A stretch of 64,000 nt of DNA, from NCBI GenBank assembly GCA_963838775.1, contig CAWISP010000040.1, positions 1 to 64,000 on the forward strand, given 5' to 3'. The notes below the pieces were generated by a model, which was given only the letters and a program-made list of their open reading frames with translations, was not told the origin of the DNA and ran no database searches. This stretch comes from Chersky-840 sp963838775. Its GTDB lineage: Bacteria > Actinomycetota > Acidimicrobiia > Acidimicrobiales > UBA8190. Positions 1-8,217 of this stretch are shown here, in pieces; position 1 is the stretch's first letter; the number at the start of each line of letters is the position of its first letter. A program made the position numbers and the translations under genes.

Positions 1-334
1 GACGGTGTCCGCTCACGCCAGGCAAGGCGATCCTCCCCCCGGGTATCACTGAACCACCTACTCCTACTTAATCGACATCGGCTACCAATGAGTGACGAGC
101 ACGACAAGCAAGACCGCGAGATGGAGACAAACATCGGACGCCGGGATACCGCGACCTCATTGCTATAAGTGACCGCAGAGCGACTCAGTGATCGCGTCGT
201 ACGCATCGGCTGCACTGTCGCACGGAGTTAAGAACGACGCGAGACCGAATGGCGTGCGAGACGCTAGTGCAGTCGCTAGGCGTGGGCGTCGGCTAGCGGC
301 AACCCTCTCGAGAGGTCGAAGGAGGGATTAAAGA
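1..334. other. no gene recognised
   Basis: No reading frame with recognisable protein character and no RNA gene is seen in this stretch. It lies downstream of the minus-strand membrane protein gene and belongs to the lower-GC island. Confidence 0.5.
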
Positions 335-1501
335 TCACAGCCACAACGAATACACGCTTCTCAAGCCCACGTTAGTGCGAGTCAGATCGCCGTGTCGGTG
401 CAGGCAACCCCGACAAGATCGTTTGTCTAGAGGCTGCCTGTTCTGCAATTGAGAGAAGGCTTTGCAGTGCGGCACGATGGTCGTATGCCTATTGACGCCG
501 AAATCCGCGGGAAGGGATGAGGTGGCTGGCTGGGACGAATTGGATGTGTCCTCCTCGGAAAGCGCGACTAGCGGAACGAGGCGAGGGCGGCTCTTGGCTG
601 CCGAGAGCCGGTTTTGAATCTCCATCACGGCTTCACGTATCTCCCCAGGTTTGTGGGCCTCGCCAGTCTCAAAGAGTTCTATCTCGGAGGAGACGTCTCC
701 GAGCGCTTCTGCCATCTTCCTCGCCACCTCAGCCGCCTCGGCAGGTTTGAGTGTGATCAAGATGGTCGATGTGGCGGCTGATACAAGGGCGAGGATCCCG
801 ATGAGCACTTTCGCCGACCCCGAGACTCCGCTGATACCAGCGCCTGCGGCAGCGGCCGCGGCTATGCCGCCGAGGACGATATTGAGCATAAAGTAACGCC
901 GGCGGCGTTGATCGGCTTCCCGCCTCTGCCCAATAACGCGCTGACGAAGCTTTGCCAAGGAGTTCGTCTGACTACCCAGCTGTTCTGCCACTGAGCCCGG
1001 GCTGACGATTGCGACTACCCCTTCGGCGAGGTCGGGAAATCGTTGCGCCAAGTCCGCGAAGATAAGCTGTTCCAAAGGGAGCAGGCTCGCGATCCGCTTC
1101 CTGTCATCCGCAAGTATCGCGACAGAGGCCCGAAAGGCCGCGACAGTGCGCTCGTCGCCTCCAAGCTGATCGCATGCAGCAGCCAAGAGCAACTGGTCAG
1201 GGAGTGAATCGTGATCGTAGAGATCTCCAGTCCTCTTCGTCAGCAATGCGCATACGCGCCGATAGTCGCCGCGCTCGTAGGCGGCCCGGGCCACCGACAG
1301 CCGGGCAGTAGAGTCGCCACTTGACGTTGCTGATGCCGCGAGGACATTCCGGATTTGGCGCCATTGTCGAAACTGACCGCGTCGAACAAACAGGACGAGT
1401 GCGGCAATCAGCGCGACGGCAAGTATTCCAGCACCGGCTCCGATCAAGGCGGCGCCCAGCTTGCTTATCGAGGTGGGTGCGGTATGTGCCGCCACGCTCA
1501 T
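335..1501 (-). CDS. membrane protein with SLATT-like 2TM segment
   Basis: About 388 residues from ATG 1501; an in-frame TTG at 1522 is an alternative. An N-terminal membrane helix (about residues 13-38) is followed by a helical TPR-like stretch and a basic charged region (QRREADQRRRRYF). Two closely spaced hydrophobic helices (about 205-255) and an amphipathic helix follow. The pair of helices followed by a cytosolic helix resembles SLATT or DUF4231 effectors, which are predicted pore-formers in nucleotide-signalling defence systems. That is a pattern match, not a firm family assignment. The C-terminal ~60 residues look unrelated to any family I know. It lies at the far end of the island, downstream of the modification operon and divergent from the restriction gene. 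Confidence 0.5.
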   Translation of the reverse strand: MSVAAHTAPTSISKLGAALIGAGAGILAVALIAALVLFVRRGQFRQWRQIRNVLAASATSSGDSTARLSVARAAYERGDYRRVCALLTKRTGDLYDHDSLPDQLLLAAACDQLGGDERTVAAFRASVAILADDRKRIASLLPLEQLIFADLAQRFPDLAEGVVAIVSPGSVAEQLGSQTNSLAKLRQRVIGQRREADQRRRRYFMLNIVLGGIAAAAAAGAGISGVSGSAKVLIGILALVSAATSTILITLKPAEAAEVARKMAEALGDVSSEIELFETGEAHKPGEIREAVMEIQNRLSAAKSRPRLVPLVALSEEDTSNSSQPATSSLPADFGVNRHTTIVPHCKAFSQLQNRQPLDKRSCRGCLHRHGDLTRTNVGLRSVYSLWL

Positions 1502-1919
1502 GATCGAAGCAGCAAGAGTCAATGAAGTCCCTCATTTCGGCGTGACACCACGTCGCCAGACAGCACAGCGTAGCAAGCGCCCGATCGACGGCTCGGGGTG
1601 TGGGCCAAGCGTGCTTTCCCATGACGTAAACGCAGCGATTTGCGGTCGCAACATGTTCACATGTCGCGGCGCTCATTATGTTCCCATCCCGGAGGTCTAC
1701 CTTCTGCAATGATTAAGATAGCAGACCCGCGAGGTCCGCCCGACGTCTCGCCTACGAGAATGGGCAACTGACCTAGCACCAGGATGTTGCCATCGACGTT
1801 CGGCGGTCCAGGACGTCGCGCTTCGGCCGCTGAGGATGGGTCGCTCGTCACGAAGATCGGACCGACCCCATCGCGCCGTCTGGGACCAGCTGAGACATCG
1901 ATCGACAATCAGACGCGTC
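1502..1919. other. divergent intergenic region
   Basis: This stretch separates the minus-strand membrane protein gene from the plus-strand restriction gene and should hold both promoters. Near 1650 there are two adjacent ACATGT palindromes (ACATGTTCACATGT), which could be a binding site. Nothing else is recognisable. Confidence 0.35.
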
Positions 1920-2840
1920 ATGATGTACCTCATGGACTGGACGCTTGAGCCTGGTGACCAGATTCTGCGGACCCAACTTCACAAGCTCCTGGGAGGCAGA
2001 ACACAGGGCGGGATCAGCCCATCCGCAAAATCCCCCAATGTGATGCTCTTCACGGATCCCAAGGTGGGCCAACACCATGGGTACAACGACGGTTGGGGAT
2101 CTGACGGATGTTTCCATTACACCGGAGAAGGCCAGTTCGGGGATCAACGAATGGCCCAGGGCAACCGTACTGTCCTGGATCATGAGGAAGAGGGCCGAGC
2201 TCTCCGCCTCTTTCGTGGAGTCGGGGGAGCAGTCGAGTACCTTGGCGCATTCACCCTGGACCCGTTCCCGCCTTGGTACTCGACTGAGGCCCAAGAGAGC
2301 GGGGGAGGTGATGTACGTAAGGTCATCGTCTTTCGGTTACGTCCAAGCGGCCGAGTCATTCATGATCCATTGGACTCACTCCCGCCGCTCGTGAGTGAAG
2401 AGATGACCATCGTGCCGGTCGAGAACATGAACACCGAGAGATTCGTAATCAATCCGAGCGCAGAATCGAAGGAAGGCGAGAAGCGCGAGCAGAAACTGGT
2501 GGTCGCCTACGTGCAGTACATGAAATCAAAGGGGTCGACGATCCGTCGCAATCGGTTCAGACCAAAGGGAGAGCCGAAGCCGCTCTTCTCTGACCTCTTC
2601 GACGAAGAACGCCAGAATCTAATCGAAGCAAAGGGCACCGTTACGAGGGAGGCGATTCGTATGATCATTGGCCAACTTGCCGACTACTCACGCTTTCTTC
2701 CCTCATGCCGCAAAGGAGCCCTCTTGCCGGAACGGCCTCGGCCCGATCTCGAAGCGCTGCTTGGCACCCAGGACATCGCTGCCATCTGGCCAACAGCACC
2801 CGGCCTCTTTGAGGACAACGGCGACGGCCAATTTAGTTAG
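1920..2840 (+). CDS. modification-dependent restriction endonuclease (ScoMcrA-like SRA domain)
   Basis: About 306 residues. The first ~150 match the ScoMcrA-like SRA fold: an opening GDQILRTQLHKLLGG, then ISPS, LFTDP, a DGCFHYTGEGQ-like strand and GRALRLFRGV. In this family the domain reads modified bases. The C-terminal half carries an acidic residue, then EAK in LFSDLFDEERQNLIEAKG, which fits a PD-(D/E)XK nuclease core; this part is inferred. The enzyme is therefore probably a type IV restriction enzyme that cuts modified DNA. I prefer ATG 1920 (another ATG at 1923) because residues encoded upstream show no family similarity. It converges on the MazG-led 3' end of the nucleotide operon in the same island. 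Confidence 0.7.
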   Translation: MMYLMDWTLEPGDQILRTQLHKLLGGRTQGGISPSAKSPNVMLFTDPKVGQHHGYNDGWGSDGCFHYTGEGQFGDQRMAQGNRTVLDHEEEGRALRLFRGVGGAVEYLGAFTLDPFPPWYSTEAQESGGGDVRKVIVFRLRPSGRVIHDPLDSLPPLVSEEMTIVPVENMNTERFVINPSAESKEGEKREQKLVVAYVQYMKSKGSTIRRNRFRPKGEPKPLFSDLFDEERQNLIEAKGTVTREAIRMIIGQLADYSRFLPSCRKGALLPERPRPDLEALLGTQDIAAIWPTAPGLFEDNGDGQFS

Positions 2841-3046
2841 CTTGGTCAACGCCGCTCCAGGGCGCCCCACTGCTCACGTTCCCACAGTCATCGAAAGGAG
2901 CGTGACGTCGCAGTCAATGCTCGGTGCGGAGCAGTTTGTTCCTCGCGGATCGCCTCGGTCATCCAACGACCACACTCACGGAATATGAACTGCGCCTATG
3001 CAAAAGGATCTAACTCAACGGCGTAGGGCATGTGGACACCGAACCA
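2841..3046. other. convergent intergenic region
   Basis: Spacer between the 3' ends of the restriction gene and the MazG gene. No open frame of note and no clear terminator hairpin. Confidence 0.3.
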
Positions 3047-3922
3047 TCAGGGCGTAGTCGCATACGTGACCGTTCGAGACAACATGTCAAGATGAATCAC
3101 TCCTCCATGGTTCGCACTGAGCAAACGCCACATGTCGAACGATCGGAGAATTGCTTGTTCCCAATCCCGAACTGTCCGGATTCGGACTTCGTATCCTGAC
3201 ACCATGTCCGTGATCGTTCGGAGCAGAGAAAAGTCGATGTGATCTATCCCATCAAGGAATCGCTCCTTCTGGGCGTAGTTGAACGCTAGAATCGACACGG
3301 CCTCCTCGACGACCTTGGCCCGACCGGAATCCTCTACTTCCCGAAACTGAGCGAGTGATCGTTGTCGGCTGAAGAGAAATCGCGAGATTGGTGACCAGCC
3401 CAACAAGGCCGCATATGTCAAATGAAAGACGTCGTGGTATCGATACGAATCGGGGTCCCACGCCATGTCAGATATCGGATCACCGATAGCGTTACCTTCC
3501 CAGAAGAGTCGGACCCGTGGCCGCCCATCTTCCTCACCCTCGACAAACGTGACACTTGCTGTTCTGGGGAGACGCTCGCGCTCGTCGTAGCTGTCATCAA
3601 GTAGAAGTGCCGGTTGCGTCGAGCCGTGCGCCGGCCATCGCTCCCCGACCCTTCGGAGGTTGAGCTCTGCGAGGTCATTCAACGACAGATCGAGTTTCTC
3701 TGTCAGATTCGCGACGTACCACATAATGTCTCCGAGCTCTTCGGCGACGCGGTCCGAGAAGAGGGCGTGTGCCTCGCCGTCACGGACCCTCTTCTTGTAC
3801 TGGTTGAGGAGCGATCCCACCTCTGATGCCAGCCCCATCAGCGGGAAGGCGAGAGCAGCTTCGTCCCTGCCGGGTCGTTGATCCGTCTGATTAGCGCGCT
3901 CTTGGTACTCATCGAGGTTCAT
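3047..3922 (-). CDS. MazG-type NTP pyrophosphohydrolase with C-terminal domain
   Basis: 291 residues. The N-terminal ~100 form the all-alpha MazG fold with the metal-binding pattern LASEVGSLLNQ and EELGDIMWYVANL. Such enzymes hydrolyse (d)NTPs to NMP and pyrophosphate. The C-terminal ~180 residues (WDPDSYRYHDVFHLTYAALLGW, KERFLDGIDHIDF) match the helical extension found on a subset of MazG proteins in mobile and defence loci. It is the last gene of the operon beginning at 9766, 17 bp after the methyltransferase. A likely role is cleaning up or providing a modified pyrimidine nucleotide; the substrate cannot be read from sequence. Confidence 0.75.
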   Translation of the reverse strand: MNLDEYQERANQTDQRPGRDEAALAFPLMGLASEVGSLLNQYKKRVRDGEAHALFSDRVAEELGDIMWYVANLTEKLDLSLNDLAELNLRRVGERWPAHGSTQPALLLDDSYDERERLPRTASVTFVEGEEDGRPRVRLFWEGNAIGDPISDMAWDPDSYRYHDVFHLTYAALLGWSPISRFLFSRQRSLAQFREVEDSGRAKVVEEAVSILAFNYAQKERFLDGIDHIDFSLLRTITDMVSGYEVRIRTVRDWEQAILRSFDMWRLLSANHGGVIHLDMLSRTVTYATTP

Positions 3923-3939
3923 TTGGAGTTCCCTCCCTG

Positions 3940-4917
3940 TCAGAGACCAGGTGACGACGGCGACGAGGCAATCTTGACGAACACACCGGTACCGTGAATC
4001 TGGAGCAGGCCGCTCCTGCCGAGAAGCTCCTGAGCAGCCATTCGCTCCCCAAGGGTGTAGACGTAGTCGCTGGTTGTCGCGTAGTGGTCGAACACGATGG
4101 TTCCGCCTACGACAAGATGTGGAAGGACTGCCTTCAACGCGGCCCGAGCCGGCGAATAGTTGTCCGTGTCGATGAAGGCTAGGAGGATCGGAGTATTCAA
4201 AGACGCTGCGGTATCACTGATATCTCCCTCCACGAGCTCAACGTCGAGTGGCTCAAGGTAGGCGCGCACTGCCGCAATATCTGAGAACACGCAGCGGGGG
4301 TGTTCGTAGAGGTCCAACATCGAGCGTCGCGGCGGAAAGCCCGACCACGCGTCGAAAGCAATGACTCGAGAGGACAGCCCAAGGCGTCGAACGGTTCGCG
4401 CCAGCCACGCTGTTGTGCCACCCTTAAATGCCCCGAACTCCACGACGGCTCCCTCCAAGCCGTTTTCGGCAGCCGCACGCAGACACTGGTACATATGCAC
4501 ACGGGTGAATTCGTATCCAGTGGCGTACGAAGGGACAAGGGCCGGCGCGTCGAGCTCATCGTAGATATCGTCAGTGAAGTCAAGGTGCGAAGTTCCAGCA
4601 ATTACGACTTCCGGTAGAATCTTTCCCTGCAGTTCCTCCACGCACGCACGCAAGAGGTCCCCCTTGGCATGATCGTGGGAAACTATGAGAAGGTCCGGCT
4701 GTGCTTCCATCAACTGGCGCCAAGGACAGACCACCTCATCGCCATCGGGTGACGAAGGATCGAAGACACCAACGACTCGCTCGCCTAGCCCGGCTGCCGC
4801 GAGTGCGGTGCGAACGGTGGTAGCAGCGGTCGTCATCCCTACGATCGCAATCCGTTGAGAATGGCAAGACAAAGCTCGCGCAAGCGCCTCCTCTGCGATC
4901 TCGCTATCGAACCCCAC
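3940..4917 (-). CDS. TylF/MycF-type class I O-methyltransferase
   Basis: 325 residues. The N-terminal ~115 form a Rossmann-like domain (RIAIVGMTTAATTVRTALAAAG). The rest is a TylF-family SAM-dependent methyltransferase: VVEFGAFKGGTTAWLA is motif I, VIAFDAWSGFPP the next strand, and LAFIDTDNYSPARAALKAVLPHL plus GGTIVFDHY hold the metal-binding acidic residues. Family members methylate sugar hydroxyls in natural-product pathways. Its presence beside nucleotide-modifying enzymes suggests O-methylation of a nucleotide-derived or sugar intermediate (inference). The start lies 2 bp after the DUF1599 stop, indicating tight coupling. Confidence 0.75.
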   Translation of the reverse strand: MGFDSEIAEEALARALSCHSQRIAIVGMTTAATTVRTALAAAGLGERVVGVFDPSSPDGDEVVCPWRQLMEAQPDLLIVSHDHAKGDLLRACVEELQGKILPEVVIAGTSHLDFTDDIYDELDAPALVPSYATGYEFTRVHMYQCLRAAAENGLEGAVVEFGAFKGGTTAWLARTVRRLGLSSRVIAFDAWSGFPPRRSMLDLYEHPRCVFSDIAAVRAYLEPLDVELVEGDISDTAASLNTPILLAFIDTDNYSPARAALKAVLPHLVVGGTIVFDHYATTSDYVYTLGERMAAQELLGRSGLLQIHGTGVFVKIASSPSSPGL

Positions 4918-4919
4918 GT

Positions 4920-5540
4920 TTAGCTCCCTTGCTCCATGGCAATGACGGCAATCTCCAACGCTTCCAACATCTGCGGATTGCGCTCAATCAGGCGAACCAG
5001 AAGCCAACCGCTGGCCCACGTCAAACGCAAGGCCACCGAGAGCTTTTGGTGTGGTGGGCTCGGAGGTGCACCTTCGGCTTGGGCTGTCATCGACCTTTCG
5101 AGCTCAAGGAATGCGGCCGATACCTCTTGGACCGCATGGTCGACATCCGCCAGTACCCTAATTGGCGTCCCTTCCCCTGCAGCTATTGCGGTGAAGACCG
5201 CACTCAGCGAATCAGGTCCGTCCGCGGCCGAGCACTGGGCCGGATCTAGCGTGACTCCAAAGTTGCCAAACGCTTCCGGTTGAGTCTCGGCGAGCCAAGT
5301 CGTGTATTTACCAGCATAAATGGTCAGATCGGCCACGGTGTCACCGAGCGACTCTGTGCCGGGATTGATGGTCTCATTCAGGGCGATGATTAGCCGATCA
5401 TATTTGCGTGCGATGTTGACGAAGATTCCGAGAACCTCGCCTCGTTTTCTCCAGGCGTCGCCGTAAGCTCGATCCTTTGGGCGATGAAGGCGATCGAGCA
5501 AGCCGAACACTTGGTCGAGGCTGTGTTCTGGCTCGGTCAT
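4920..5540 (-). CDS. DUF1599-like protein (nucleotide modification associated domain 1)
   Basis: 206 residues, all-alpha. The N-terminal half contains AYGDAWRKRGEVLGIFVNIARKYDRL and SLGDTVADLTIYAGKY, the hallmark of DUF1599 (Nmad1), a MazG-like fold predicted from comparative genomics to act in nucleotide or base modification. The C-terminal half (residues ~110-206) is helical with no recognised motif. It sits between the pyrophosphorylase-like gene and the methyltransferase, with short gaps on both sides. This gives the operon two MazG-like proteins. Whether this one keeps hydrolase activity is unknown. Confidence 0.6.
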   Translation of the reverse strand: MTEPEHSLDQVFGLLDRLHRPKDRAYGDAWRKRGEVLGIFVNIARKYDRLIIALNETINPGTESLGDTVADLTIYAGKYTTWLAETQPEAFGNFGVTLDPAQCSAADGPDSLSAVFTAIAAGEGTPIRVLADVDHAVQEVSAAFLELERSMTAQAEGAPPSPPHQKLSVALRLTWASGWLLVRLIERNPQMLEALEIAVIAMEQGS

Positions 5541-5574
5541 GAAGTGCGCACCCCAGGCGCGCCGGCGCCTCCTA

Positions 5575-6597
5575 TCAAGCGCCTAGGACGAGCTGCTGTT
5601 GAACGACCCCCGTTGGCTGCGATGGCAACTTGTCGTTGATCTGCCATTTTGGTGGATAGAACAGCGGCAGCGATTCCGGCGAAGCTACGAACCGTTGCTT
5701 GATCCGAACGCGTTCGCTCTTCAGCGCCGGGAAGGCCTGGCGTGAGTACTTGTCGATCTCGCAAAAGAGACCCTGACAGTCGATAGCGTGAAGGCGGCGC
5801 CCAAAGAGACCGTCGAACGGCAAACCCAGTCTGTCGAACTCCTCCTCCTGGCGTTCGACCATCATATGAACAAGGTCCGTTGGAGAGTTGTCTCCGAAGT
5901 CCGAGAATACCTTCTTCAGACCCCTGAGCGCTCCCGGTCCTGGCATCGTGAACTCGTCCTCGTCGAAGTCGAGGTATTCCGTATAGTTGAGATCGATCGC
6001 GATCTGATACGCCAAAAAAGGCCCGATGAGAGGCCAGGCAAGGAGCGCCTCGTACACGGCGCGCAGTGACTCCGCATGGGCAAGCTGGCGACCTAGAGCT
6101 CCGGGGCGGAACATTGCATCTACCAATGCAAGGTGACTGCGATGCTTTGATGCACCATGTGGATCCGGCGCCAGGATGAAGGCCGAGGTGTAAATTGGTC
6201 CTCGCTGCTTGGCGAGGTCGAGAACGTCGGCTAGCCGCTGCACTTCGAACGTCGCACGGCACAGTCCCCCCGTCGAGGCCTCGATCAGTTCCCATGTCCT
6301 CTCTTTCGAGAAGAGCCGGAACAGGATCACTCGTAGGAATATATCTTCGGGAGCGAAGCGTTCCTCGCCCGAACCACAAGCGACCCGGCGGATCAGAAAT
6401 TGCGACACACGATCGGACGCACGGAAGACGTTGCAAAACTTGAACTCCTGAAGAATGTTGTCGTCGGTCCACGGTGCCGGTTGTCCGGCAACACGGCGAG
6501 TGAAAATAGCGTGCCGTTCGGCTGCAAACTTCCAATAGGCGTCGTAGACGTGACTGCGGCAGGCCATTTTCATGAACACGAGCATGGCAGCTGGCAA
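5575..6597 (-). CDS. 5-hmdU DNA kinase helical-domain / aGPT-pyrophosphorylase-like protein
   Basis: About 340 residues. It carries the segments typical of the helical domain shared by 5-hydroxymethyl-dU DNA kinases and alpha-glutamyl/putrescinyl-thymine pyrophosphorylases: FCNVFRASDRVSQFLIRRV, EDIFLRVILFRLFSKERTW, and GPFLAYQIAIDLNYTEYLDF followed by PGPGALRGL. The last looks like a helix-hairpin-helix DNA-binding segment. In phages these proteins act on hydroxymethyluracil in DNA on the route to hypermodified thymine. A kinase P-loop is not visible, so the stand-alone (clade 2) form is more likely. Several in-frame ATGs (6597, 6585, 6573) make the start uncertain. It lies just downstream of the thymidylate-synthase homologue, which could provide the hydroxymethylated pyrimidine. 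Confidence 0.7.
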   Translation of the reverse strand: MPAAMLVFMKMACRSHVYDAYWKFAAERHAIFTRRVAGQPAPWTDDNILQEFKFCNVFRASDRVSQFLIRRVACGSGEERFAPEDIFLRVILFRLFSKERTWELIEASTGGLCRATFEVQRLADVLDLAKQRGPIYTSAFILAPDPHGASKHRSHLALVDAMFRPGALGRQLAHAESLRAVYEALLAWPLIGPFLAYQIAIDLNYTEYLDFDEDEFTMPGPGALRGLKKVFSDFGDNSPTDLVHMMVERQEEEFDRLGLPFDGLFGRRLHAIDCQGLFCEIDKYSRQAFPALKSERVRIKQRFVASPESLPLFYPPKWQINDKLPSQPTGVVQQQLVLGA

Positions 6598-6680
6598 TGA
6601 CGGTCGCCATCCTGAGCGGCCCTACCTCTCCGGCCTCGGTGCCTTCCACATTGCTGTGCTCACTCTTCGCCACCTTGACT

Positions 6681-7460
6681 TCACGCGGCGTCCAGGGGTG
6701 CGGTGAGGCGGTCCAGCATCACTCTCACTGCTGCCCTTGACCCGTCGAGTTCCACATGGCCGGCTGTAATCAGGAGCTCGCCGAGGTCGACTCCCACGGC
6801 CTCCGCAATGTAAGCCTGCAGCTCGGCAATCCCAAGGTAGTTGCCATACGCGCGGCCAACCAGCGTTTCGTTGCGATAGATGGCTTGTGCATGGAGGCAC
6901 CCTTCGTGCAGATGGAGGGAAAGATGCGCCAGGCAAGGAAAGCTCATGGGATTGGTGTCTAGGGCCTCGCTGAAGATGTTGATTTCATATCGAGAGCTCT
7001 TTGGACTGCTCGTACCCAGTTCGACTCGGAGCTTTCGGATTGTGTCGTTGAGTTGATCGGCTGTTTCGTTGTCGCCTCGAGGGAAGGCGACGATTCGGCC
7101 AAAATAGGTCCCACGGGCGTTGGCCCGAAGGCCACGGAGGCCGTCACGACCATAATTACTACGGTAGTGGGCTGCAAGATTCTCAGGTTCAGGATGACGG
7201 CGAGCCCACGCTGCCGGGAACAAGGTATTGCGGGTTGTTGCGATGTCTGGGTAGAGCCCGCGTGAGTGAGATTCGTTCCACGCATCGATCAGGCCCTGCG
7301 CGGCATCACGAATCTCGATGATCTCCGTCGTTGGTTCCAAAATCCTCACCAGAAGGTGTACCGCCTTGGATCCCTGTGTGTTGTACAGGCATCTGACGGC
7401 GTCGAGCCACGCCTCTGAGAGGGTGTTGGCAACGACATAGCGATCAGCAACGACGGTCAT
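6681..7460 (-). CDS. thymidylate synthase-like (predicted dNMP hydroxymethylase)
   Basis: 259 residues from ATG 7460, one base after the upstream stop and preceded by GGAG. The C-terminal half has the thymidylate-synthase fold: MSFPCLAHLSLHLHEG (Cys in the position of the catalytic Cys), AIYRNETLVGRAYGNYLGIAELQAYIAEAVG, and GELLITAGHVEL. RSNYG earlier fits a phosphate or substrate loop. The protein is divergent from housekeeping ThyA. Homologues in modified-base clusters are usually dCMP or dUMP hydroxymethylases. Next to the 5-hmdU-related protein, formation of 5-hydroxymethyl-pyrimidine nucleotide is the best guess. Confidence 0.65.
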   Translation of the reverse strand: MTVVADRYVVANTLSEAWLDAVRCLYNTQGSKAVHLLVRILEPTTEIIEIRDAAQGLIDAWNESHSRGLYPDIATTRNTLFPAAWARRHPEPENLAAHYRSNYGRDGLRGLRANARGTYFGRIVAFPRGDNETADQLNDTIRKLRVELGTSSPKSSRYEINIFSEALDTNPMSFPCLAHLSLHLHEGCLHAQAIYRNETLVGRAYGNYLGIAELQAYIAEAVGVDLGELLITAGHVELDGSRAAVRVMLDRLTAPLDAA

Positions 7461-7461
7461 G

Positions 7462-8217
7462 TCATGTCTCCAAGGCATGCGCTCGGACGGTGAAGTGGTC
7501 GACGTAGCGATGTGAAAGAAACCCGTAGCCAGCGTCACCCCACAATGGACCCCATGAGTTCTTGAAGATGATGGTGTCGGCAGGTTGACCGTCGCCCTGC
7601 TCGGTGGACCCAACGGCAAGAACAGCATGGTTTGTCCGCGCCTTGGAGCCCGGTGGGGCGTCGACTTCGGGTTTCAACCATGCCGGAGAGACAAATCGGA
7701 GCGTGAGGACGACTGCATTGCCAAGCGCTATCTCGTCGAGGATGCCGGACCAGGTGGGGGCTACGACGTGCCACTGCGGAAGGGACCGTTGACGAGCGGG
7801 CAACTTCGCGTCGGCTGGACGTGATGCCGGCCACGCGGGCCCTCCATAAGGCCAGGCGGTTTCGTCAGCGTGTCGCTGGACCTGGAGCCCTCCGAGTGCT
7901 AGCTCAACTGATGTCGCCTCACGGTGTTGGGGTCCACCTTGCTGGTGGGCGGCCCAAAGGCAATCCTCAACGGATCGCGTGACTCCATCAGCGGCCGACC
8001 ATTCGTGGGCGGCGCTCACCGCAAAACCCACGCACGTCGGGCGGTTACCCTGCTGTCGAACGGCCGTTTGTCGGTGGCGATGATCAGACACGAGATTCCG
8101 GGGCCTACCGACCGCGCAGGGCAAGTGCTTCGGGTGGCAGCTGAAATTCCGAGAAGCGGTGGATGGATCGATACTGATACCTCGAATCGGTCCGCAGGGG
8201 ACGAGGCTAGATCCCAT
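7462..8217 (-). CDS. papain-like (C1 family) cysteine peptidase
   Basis: Up to 251 residues; the start is uncertain. It shows the full papain signature: the oxyanion Gln and nucleophile in QQGNRPTCVGFAVSAAHEW, the catalytic His in NHAVLAVGS, and the Asn in FKNSWGPLWGDAGYGF. Residues ~30-60 (HLPCAVGRPRNLV) resemble the usual N-terminal edge of the domain. No signal peptide is seen, so it is probably cytoplasmic. The frame overlaps the upstream ImmA/chagasin gene by 202 bp, which is unusually long and suggests an internal GTG/TTG start or a frameshift. The neighbouring chagasin-like domain is the natural inhibitor type for this peptidase family. Confidence 0.7.
   Translation of the reverse strand: MGSSLVPCGPIRGISIDPSTASRNFSCHPKHLPCAVGRPRNLVSDHRHRQTAVRQQGNRPTCVGFAVSAAHEWSAADGVTRSVEDCLWAAHQQGGPQHREATSVELALGGLQVQRHADETAWPYGGPAWPASRPADAKLPARQRSLPQWHVVAPTWSGILDEIALGNAVVLTLRFVSPAWLKPEVDAPPGSKARTNHAVLAVGSTEQGDGQPADTIIFKNSWGPLWGDAGYGFLSHRYVDHFTVRAHALET

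Noticed and set aside
4920..5540. Treating the DUF1599 protein as a plain dUTPase
   Set aside because: The conserved YGDAW and SLGDTVADLTIYAGKY pattern fits DUF1599 better than dimeric dUTPase, though the folds are related.
6681..7460. Housekeeping thymidylate synthase (ThyA)
   Set aside because: The protein is too divergent in the N-terminal half and lies in a mobile operon with hmdU-related genes; only the C-terminal core is TS-like.
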